A stretch of 64,000 nucleotides of DNA from Psychrobacter fulvigenes. GTDB taxonomy: Bacteria; Pseudomonadota; Gammaproteobacteria; Pseudomonadales; Moraxellaceae. The notes beneath the pieces were generated by a model. That model saw nothing but the letters and a program-made list of their open reading frames with translations, was not told the DNA's origin and did not search any database. Where the stretch lies: positions 186,001 through 250,000 of the forward strand of contig NZ_CAJGZP010000001.1 in the NCBI RefSeq assembly GCF_904846155.1, in the 5' to 3' direction. Within the stretch, counting starts at the first letter, position 1. The number at the start of each line of letters is the position of its first letter. A program made the position numbers and the translations under genes. Below are positions 58,382-64,000 of the stretch, in pieces.

Positions 58382-59239
58382 CTATTGTTTTAAAGTCTCG
58401 GTGGCTAATGCCACATCGATTGTGTGACCCGTCCAACGCTCAAAACTCAATGCCGCTTGCCCAATCAGCATGCCGTAGCCGTCTGATATCTGCGCAGCGC
58501 GCGCCTCAAAGTGCTGCAAAAATGGCAGCGTGCGTCCGTACATCATGTCATAGGCGTAATGGCAATTTAACTCCTCAGCCAGTGGCAAGGTATCGCCTGA
58601 CAGCCCGATAGAAGTGGCATTGATAATCAGGTCAAACTGTCCCGTTAACTCGGTGGTGGCGCAGGTCTGGATATTATGCTCAGCAATGGTGCGACTGGCG
58701 GCGCTCAGCTCTGTAACCAAGGTCTCTGCCTTTGTCAAAGTGCGGTTGGCAATGGTCAGCTGCTTGACGCCTGCTTCGATAAGCGGCAAGACCACGCCGC
58801 GGGCAGCACCACCAGCACCAATGATGGCAACGCGAGCTTGCGTGAGAGGCCAGCCCAGACTGGTCATATGATTGACCAGACCTTGACCGTCGGTATTATC
58901 ACCGTATAGCGCCTCTGCAGTAGGCACGCCACTCTGTAGCAGGGTTTTGTTTAACAGCAGCGTATTGACGGCACCAGCGACTTTGGCATGCTCAGACAAG
59001 CCGCCACGAGCCGCGCAGCAATCATAAGCCACTTGCTTGAAGGGTACGGTCACATTGGCACCGACACCGCCGCCATGAAAAAATGCTTCAATCACCGCTG
59101 TAAAGCTAGCGGCATCATCAGGGCAGTACTGGCGCTGATAGTCAATATCGATACCCGCTTGCGCTGCGAATACTTGATGAATCTCAGGAGATTTACTGTG
59201 GGCAATCGGGTTGCCAATAACGATAAAATGCTGGGTCAT
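58382..59239 (-). CDS. aroE: Shikimate dehydrogenase AroE
   Basis: NADPH-dependent reduction of 3-dehydroshikimate. The 285-aa product has VIGNPIAHSKSPEIHQVF (shikimate-binding Ser pair), NVTVPFKQ with the catalytic Lys, DNTDGQG and IGAGGAARG. ATG 59239 is preferred because the family begins MTQHFIVIGNP and AGAG lies upstream; an in-frame ATG at 59257 would add six residues. Confidence 0.94.
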   Translation of the reverse strand: MTQHFIVIGNPIAHSKSPEIHQVFAAQAGIDIDYQRQYCPDDAASFTAVIEAFFHGGGVGANVTVPFKQVAYDCCAARGGLSEHAKVAGAVNTLLLNKTLLQSGVPTAEALYGDNTDGQGLVNHMTSLGWPLTQARVAIIGAGGAARGVVLPLIEAGVKQLTIANRTLTKAETLVTELSAASRTIAEHNIQTCATTELTGQFDLIINATSIGLSGDTLPLAEELNCHYAYDMMYGRTLPFLQHFEARAAQISDGYGMLIGQAALSFERWTGHTIDVALATETLKQ

Positions 59240-59655
59240 AAGTGCTCTACTGGCCATTGGTGATAAGTTGATGATAGAAAGAAAGGGTAGGAAAAATCAA
59301 TCAAAACTTACTTATCATAGGGGATAACAAGGTCTTTAACAAATCTGTGCTCTCTGCGACTCTTCTATGTAACGTAAAGGCTAGTCAAGCACTGGGCAGT
59401 TGGGTAAACTGTGGTCTTGACCCTATAATGATGCAGCGGATATCGGTGTATCATCGTTAGGTCATATCAACGATAGAATAACAACAGAGCATGGTTGGTC
59501 ATGGTGAGTGGCGCTGGGTTTGTCATTGGCGCAGTTATTGCATGATCTCTTTATACAGCCTACTGAGTTAGCCTGCGTACACGCCCTAGTTTGGTTGCTG
59601 GTTAATCTAACTTTTAATAGAACTCTAAGACCCTAAAAATGTGAGTGAATTGCCC
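59240..59655. other. 416-bp divergent spacer
   Basis: Lies between aroE and the lipoprotein gene. No gene, repeat or confident promoter seen. Confidence 0.35.
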
Positions 59656-60318
59656 ATGTGGAATAACACCCTACAGACCTTTGTGGTCAGCATAATGATG
59701 GCAGCTGGATTGTCAATGAGCGCTTGTAATGGCTCTCAAAAAGATGTCGAACCTGATACCAATAGCGACAACGCACCCGCGGCAGAGACCGTACAGTCAA
59801 GTCCGACGCCAGATACAGATATGGACGGAGCCACTGTCGAGCAAGGCACTCCGGTCAAGTATGATGTGGCATCATGGGGTAACAGTAGCGACAAATCCGT
59901 GAGCATCCATGAGCTGGATAAAATCAAACCCGCTTATGGCAAGGTGGTTAGCAATGATGAAAACAGCTTGGACTATGCCAGTAACCCTGCTACCAAATAT
60001 CGCTTTATGGACACGGATGCGCCTTATTTAGACTTGATCGACTCCGAAAAGTACCTTGAGCTTGGTTGGTACTATGCCAATCCTACTGACTCTGATAAAG
60101 AAAAAGAGCTGAGTAAAGCCCATGCGAAGAAATCGTATCAGCTAGCGCAGCAGCTAATGGGCGTTGATGGCGGTAAATTAATCGCCGAGATGCTTGGTGG
60201 CCAAATCATCAAAAACAAAACCATCGGCGGGCAAAAAGTAGAGCTGGCTAAGTGTGAGTTTTATAGCTGCATGCTGGTACTGAATAAGTCAGGCGAGCAA
60301 CAAGCGGACGCCAGCTAA
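59656..60318 (+). CDS. Putative lipoprotein of unknown function upstream of pabC
   Basis: The 220-aa product has a hydrophobic leader ending LSMSAC (Cys24), an imperfect lipobox, then an Asp/Thr/Pro-rich linker (about 30-75) and a mixed alpha/beta body with two further Cys near the end (AKCEFYSCML), possibly a DsbA substrate. No family recognised. ATG 59656 has GTGAG at good distance; a GTG start at 59641 is possible. pabC starts two bases after its stop, implying coupled translation. Confidence 0.72.
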   Translation: MWNNTLQTFVVSIMMAAGLSMSACNGSQKDVEPDTNSDNAPAAETVQSSPTPDTDMDGATVEQGTPVKYDVASWGNSSDKSVSIHELDKIKPAYGKVVSNDENSLDYASNPATKYRFMDTDAPYLDLIDSEKYLELGWYYANPTDSDKEKELSKAHAKKSYQLAQQLMGVDGGKLIAEMLGGQIIKNKTIGGQKVELAKCEFYSCMLVLNKSGEQQADAS

Positions 60319-60320
60319 GC

Positions 60321-61346
60321 ATGACAGCAGCGGCTAGCGATTGGCAACGTTTATCTCCTCATCCGCAGCCAGGCTCTGTGGATGATGCTATCAATACTTC
60401 TGCGCATAATATCGTAGAGACTGTAAAAGATACTACAGTAAAAAAAGCGCCAATAACGCCAGACAATCGCGGGCTGGCTTATGGTGATGGATTCTTTAGT
60501 ACTATCGCTGTCATCGATGGCGCGATAGTGTGGCAAGACTATCATTATCAGCGCCTTATCTCGCACGCTCAGGCCCTACAACTGACGCTTGATAGCCAAA
60601 AGTTAATGGTCATCCTACAAGCGCATGCGCAACAGCTACAGCAAGGTATGATGAAAGTTGTCGTGACTCGGGTAGCACAGTCTGTGCGTGGTTATGGCTT
60701 TGCGCCTGATGTAGCGGGCAGTGGCTGTGAAGTCTGGCTAAAATCAGTTGCTATGCCGATTGATACCGCTATGAAAGCACAATTGCCAGATGGGCGCACT
60801 GTGCTGATGCAGCCTATGATGTCAGCAACCTGTCTGACCGCGCAGTTTAGCTGTCTACCGCCACCGCTATCAGGTCTAAAAAGCCTAAATCGTCTCGATA
60901 GTGTGCTCGCCAGTGGTGAGCTCCAGCAGGTCAAAGCAACTAAGCCAACTATCGGTGAAGGCTTGGTACGCGATATGATGGGCTACTGGGTCGAGGGCAC
61001 GATGAGCAATGTCTTTTATCAGCTCTCCTCTCAGTTCTCAGGGTCGCCAGTCGCTGACAAGTCGCAAGCGCAAGCAGGTATGGCTGATAGCGACAATAGG
61101 GCGACCGATTATCTGTTATCAGGGCAGTGGTATACACCGCCACTGACACAGTCAGGGGTGACGGGCGTACAGCGCCAAGTCATCATTGATGCGTTTGCCA
61201 ATACGGAAACACCGGTGATCATGCGTTCATTAAGTGATGAGGATTTGCCAAGCTTACGCGGTTTGTTCTTTTGTAATGCGCTGCGCGGGGTGATGCCAGT
61301 ATCTGAACTTACTTTGCTGTCTGGGCAGGTGGTTGAGTTTAATTAG
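60321..61346 (+). CDS. pabC: Aminodeoxychorismate lyase PabC
   Basis: PLP enzyme that makes 4-aminobenzoate for folate synthesis. The 341-aa product has RGLAYGDGFFSTI (about 50-62), RVAQSVRGYGF, LKSLNRLDSVLA with the PLP-Lys region, and VEGTMSNVF. It is longer than E. coli PabC (269 aa) by an amino extension of about 45 residues and an insertion near 236-280. In most gammaproteobacteria pabC directly precedes mltG; here 1.8 kb with a DpnI cassette lies between them. Confidence 0.9.
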   Translation: MTAAASDWQRLSPHPQPGSVDDAINTSAHNIVETVKDTTVKKAPITPDNRGLAYGDGFFSTIAVIDGAIVWQDYHYQRLISHAQALQLTLDSQKLMVILQAHAQQLQQGMMKVVVTRVAQSVRGYGFAPDVAGSGCEVWLKSVAMPIDTAMKAQLPDGRTVLMQPMMSATCLTAQFSCLPPPLSGLKSLNRLDSVLASGELQQVKATKPTIGEGLVRDMMGYWVEGTMSNVFYQLSSQFSGSPVADKSQAQAGMADSDNRATDYLLSGQWYTPPLTQSGVTGVQRQVIIDAFANTETPVIMRSLSDEDLPSLRGLFFCNALRGVMPVSELTLLSGQVVEFN

Positions 61347-61350
61347 TCGC

Positions 61351-61542
61351 TTATTTCACATCAAAAATATTAAATTTAGTATCTATAAAATCATCTGGGT
61401 ACAAAACAACTTCTTCATTGCGATATCTCTCTTGCGCTTTTAACAGTGTGTCTTGCTCATCTTCAGCCGTAACTTCCAAGATACTACTCATCGTCTCGAC
61501 AATTTCTATTTGATAGGTCTTTAAGTCTTCTGTCTTTGTCAT
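61351..61542 (-). CDS. dpnD: DpnD/PcfM-like small protein
   Basis: The 63-aa product (MTKTEDLKTYQIEIVETMSS...) has the family layout: a short beta strand KTYQIEIVET, a coiled middle with EDEQDTLLKAQERYRNEEVVLYPDDF, and an acidic end. In Streptococcus pneumoniae the DpnI cassette encodes dpnC (the endonuclease) and dpnD of unknown function. Start at 61542, with GTGAG eight bases upstream; the frame is open further but without homology. Convergent with pabC, four bases apart. Confidence 0.7.
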   Translation of the reverse strand: MTKTEDLKTYQIEIVETMSSILEVTAEDEQDTLLKAQERYRNEEVVLYPDDFIDTKFNIFDVK

Positions 61543-61693
61543 AGCTGTGCTCACTTTTTTTCTAGATATTGTGCTGGTGATCCTAGCAAAAGGAACTCGG
61601 AGAAGTGATCGTCTTTTGTTAACTAAGCTTGTGTCATGCGGTGAAATGATCAATGATCGCCTTTTAAATAATTAAGTAAAAAGGTGATTGTTA

Positions 61694-62188
61694 ATGCGAA
61701 TAAATCCTATAGTGTGTGATGTCCAAACCTCTTATTTGCTGCATACAAAAAATTTGACTCAGCTATATCAAAAAATTGACATATTCTCTAATTGTCCTGT
61801 GCGTTATGATGGTAAGGAGTTTAAAGAGGACGATAGTATTACGCCTTGTGAGCTATCAACCAAGCATTGGTGGGAGGAAATAGATGAAATGGGTAATCCT
61901 AAAGAAAATTACATAGCATTTGAATGCCCATTAGGAGAAGTGAACGACTTTTTATGGCTACAAGAGTCTTGGCTACTGATTCAGAATGACCTTTATTTTG
62001 AATCAGATTTTTTGTCTTCAACAGCTGTTAAAAATAAAGATTTGGCACAGTTAATCAAAGTCATTGGTTGGCAAGATGCTACTACGCTTACGCTTGAACA
62101 TGCTAGATTACTATTGAAAATTAACGAGTTAGAAGTGATACAAATTAATCATATTTGGTTATGGTCGCTTAAAGTGACTGTAGTTTGA
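61694..62188 (+). CDS. Hypothetical protein inside the DpnI cassette
   Basis: The 164-aa product shows no certain family. The segment FECPLGEVNDFLWLQESWLL recalls the CPYGxPGDRLWVRETW pattern of an ASCH-like phage protein, and the end LEVIQINHIWLWSLKVTVV recalls the matching WVW-x-x-x-F close; this is weak, recalled pattern similarity. AAGGTG precedes ATG 61694. It is AT-rich and lies on the strand opposite to dpnD and dpnI. Confidence 0.55.
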   Translation: MRINPIVCDVQTSYLLHTKNLTQLYQKIDIFSNCPVRYDGKEFKEDDSITPCELSTKHWWEEIDEMGNPKENYIAFECPLGEVNDFLWLQESWLLIQNDLYFESDFLSSTAVKNKDLAQLIKVIGWQDATTLTLEHARLLLKINELEVIQINHIWLWSLKVTVV

Positions 62189-62230
62189 AAAATAGAAACT
62201 TTCTTACTTCTTAAATTCGAGATAGTAAGA

Positions 62231-62995
62231 TTAGCTTAGTTTTCGATAACGACCACGCGCCACAAACTCAATAATACCCTTATCACGTAACACCTGTAGC
62301 TGTTGACGAATTTTGGCATGAATATGTTGGTTTTCAGGATGTTTAAGTTGTAGCTCATCCGCAAAGCTGTAAACCTGATTGAGGGTAAACTTACTATCAA
62401 GCTTATCAATACATTGCCAAACATCTAATGTCCAGCCCCGTGTCTGCTGTGATTGCTCGCGTAAAAATAGCGTTTTTTGATATTGTTGTTGGACGTTGTC
62501 TTTCGGGATGACCTGTTGATTTTTCACCAAAAATACTTTTCCAGATTCGGGAACTTGGCGCAGGTCAATATTGCAGCCGACCCAACCAGCACGCCGCGCC
62601 GTTGCTGGTAGCGGGTTACGTTTGATAATCATATCGGGTTTGAAGAAATGCTTAGGGATAATTAAAAAGTTGTTAACGCTTAGTTGTGCTGAATAAGTCA
62701 AAAAGAAAAAGCTTGGGTTATCATCACTCTTGATGCGCTGCATCATAGTGGCATAAGCGCCATCGTTAATAATATTACTTAATTTGGCTTTTTTACTTTT
62801 TAGCTCGTATTGTTCGGCACAATTTGCACAATAAAAATCAGCGACAGGTTGATTATTGCTAAATTCAGATAAAGGCTGGGTGCTACAATTAGGGCAATAG
62901 CCATTGTCTTTTACCCACGCCTCACTCAGTATCCGAATGATTTGAGAAGGTGAGCGATAGTTAGCAGCGAGTGCTTGATTAAAGTTTAAGTTCAT
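62231..62995 (-). CDS. dpnI: Type IIM restriction endonuclease DpnI
   Basis: Cleaves DNA at GATC only when the adenine is methylated. The 254-aa product has the same length as S. pneumoniae DpnI and matches it throughout: amino-terminal catalytic domain with zinc finger Cys34/Cys37 and Cys56/Cys59 and nuclease residues Asp53, Glu64, Lys66 (VADFYC...ELKSKK), INDGAYATMM, TARRAGWVGCNIDL, and a C-terminal winged-helix domain (IRQQLQVLRDKGIIEF) that reads methylated GATC. All catalytic residues are present, so it is probably active; the host should then lack Dam methylation. Confidence 0.95.
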   Translation of the reverse strand: MNLNFNQALAANYRSPSQIIRILSEAWVKDNGYCPNCSTQPLSEFSNNQPVADFYCANCAEQYELKSKKAKLSNIINDGAYATMMQRIKSDDNPSFFFLTYSAQLSVNNFLIIPKHFFKPDMIIKRNPLPATARRAGWVGCNIDLRQVPESGKVFLVKNQQVIPKDNVQQQYQKTLFLREQSQQTRGWTLDVWQCIDKLDSKFTLNQVYSFADELQLKHPENQHIHAKIRQQLQVLRDKGIIEFVARGRYRKLS

Positions 62996-63177
62996 AAGAG
63001 TCAGTCGTTTTGACAGTGATACATGGGTGAATGGATAGGCTAAGCTGTGATGTGAAAGTTGCGGTCATCAATACTAGCACGTCGTTTAAAGACTAATTGG
63101 GGAAGACTAAGCAAATAACATTGAAAAGCGCACGGTTCAGTGCTAAATTCTAGCAAACCTCTGCCCTGTGAGTTGTC

Positions 63178-64000
63178 ATGAGCAAGCCAACACCCGATAC
63201 CCCTTCTGATGAGCCTAATAAAAAGCAGGCTAGTGATAAAGCCGATGCTCCTAATGAGCCGACTGATGGCCTAGACTCAGAGCCAGTAATGGCTGATGAG
63301 CAAGCACCAGTAGCTACTGACGAGAGCGAAGAAGACAAAGCGCTAGCCACTGACATCTCCTTAATCAGTAGCCAAAGTAAACCACGCAAGTACAAAAAAG
63401 ACAATCCATCGTTTTTTATGCAGCGCGGCTATCAGATCTTATTGGTACTGGGTTTGATTGCTGCGTTTTTATTGGTGATGGTCTATCAGACTTTATTTGG
63501 ACGCATCGAGCAGCCAGAGCAGAAGGTGACCATCGAGCAGGGTGATACCTATTATGGATTGCTACCGCAGTGGCAGCAACAAATCCCACTGTTTTCGAGT
63601 ACCGTTGCCAAGATTTATATCAAATCGCAAGTAGATGCGCCATTGCATGCGGGTATTTATCAACTGCCTGCCAATCCAACCATCGCCGAGGTTTTGCACA
63701 TCCTAGGGCAGGGTGCAAAAGTTGCTATGGTCAAAGTACAAATCATCGAGGGTAGAAGCGTAAACGAGTTGTATCAAACCTTACGTGACAACCCCGGCAT
63801 CAAAAAAGAAGTGCTGATCACAGACAGCGGCGATGCGAGTAATGCCAGTATCGCGCAGGCGCTAGACTTGGTGGATATCTTGCCAGACTCGGTGACGTCT
63901 CATAGCGATCCTATCGTGCAATACAATCTAGAAGGTTGGTTTGCCCCTGATACCTATTATTATGGCGAAGGTGCCAGTGATAAGCAGGTACTGACCGATC
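63178..64000 (+). CDS. mltG: Endolytic murein transglycosylase MltG, 5' part (runs off the window)
   Basis: Membrane-anchored glycosidase that ends nascent glycan strands. The visible 274 codons contain an acidic cytoplasmic leader of about 75 residues, one membrane helix (about 86-104), a LysM-like segment, and EGWFAPDTYYY of the YceG fold. The frame is open to the last base. GTGAG precedes the ATG. The catalytic Glu lies beyond the window. Normally adjacent to pabC. Confidence 0.88.
   Translation, partial: MSKPTPDTPSDEPNKKQASDKADAPNEPTDGLDSEPVMADEQAPVATDESEEDKALATDISLISSQSKPRKYKKDNPSFFMQRGYQILLVLGLIAAFLLVMVYQTLFGRIEQPEQKVTIEQGDTYYGLLPQWQQQIPLFSSTVAKIYIKSQVDAPLHAGIYQLPANPTIAEVLHILGQGAKVAMVKVQIIEGRSVNELYQTLRDNPGIKKEVLITDSGDASNASIAQALDLVDILPDSVTSHSDPIVQYNLEGWFAPDTYYYGEGASDKQVLTD

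Overview
This window is a stretch of chromosome from a gammaproteobacterium of the Moraxellaceae, most probably Psychrobacter. That placement rests on recalled protein resemblance and on gene order: sdhCDAB-sucAB-lpdA-sucCD, the galE/galU/pgi/pgm capsule-precursor block familiar from Acinetobacter-like K loci, and ubiG-mupP-yciK. No database search was run. No rRNA, tRNA, CRISPR array or complete insertion sequence was seen.

Layout. (1) 1-13.4 kb: TCA-cycle genes, all on the plus strand: succinate dehydrogenase (sdhCDAB), 2-oxoglutarate dehydrogenase (sucA, sucB, lpdA) and succinyl-CoA synthetase (sucCD). Hairpins or long spacers separate the sub-operons. (2) 13.6-20.0 kb: a visibly AT-rich capsule cassette. 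It holds a two-part KpsC-like glycosyltransferase, a hexapeptide acyltransferase and a complete CMP-Kdo pathway (KpsF/KdsD, KdsA and a KdsB-KdsC fusion). It ends against a 3'-truncated KpsC-like gene on the opposite strand, which looks like the remnant of an older capsule locus. (3) 21.4-28.4 kb: sugar-nucleotide genes galE, galU, pgi, a UDP-glucose-dehydrogenase-like protein lacking its catalytic residues, and phosphomannomutase/phosphoglucomutase. (4) 28.7-44.3 kb: housekeeping genes mazG, a ComEA-like helix-hairpin-helix protein, pcnB, folK-panB-panC, rapZ, darP/yjgA, dsbA, ubiG-mupP-yciK, ybiI, ompR and tex. (5) 44.4-60.3 kb: an acidic secreted protein, a saccharopine-dehydrogenase-like protein, a DUF1328 membrane peptide, phhB, a small GNAT protein, ettA, plsB, ybaK, a CHMI-family isomerase, an acyl-CoA dehydrogenase, a FUSC-type membrane protein, aroE and a lipoprotein. 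(6) 60.3-64.0 kb: pabC and the start of mltG, normally neighbours, separated by a DpnI-type restriction cassette (DpnI endonuclease, DpnD-like protein and an unknown ORF).

Two families of small palindromic repeats lie between genes. One consists of GTAG-headed REP/REPIN-like elements (10.9, 23.4, 25.3 and 28.5 kb). The other is a MITE-like family with TATAGTC-type inverted ends (33.1, 45.7 and 50.7 kb, with a remnant at 23.5 kb). Most convergent gene pairs share a clear bidirectional terminator.

The most interesting items are the UDP-glucose dehydrogenase pseudoenzyme, the DpnI cassette between pabC and mltG, the KdsB-KdsC fusion inside an apparently exchanged capsule cassette, the MITE-like family, and a secreted acidic protein with a duplicated motif.
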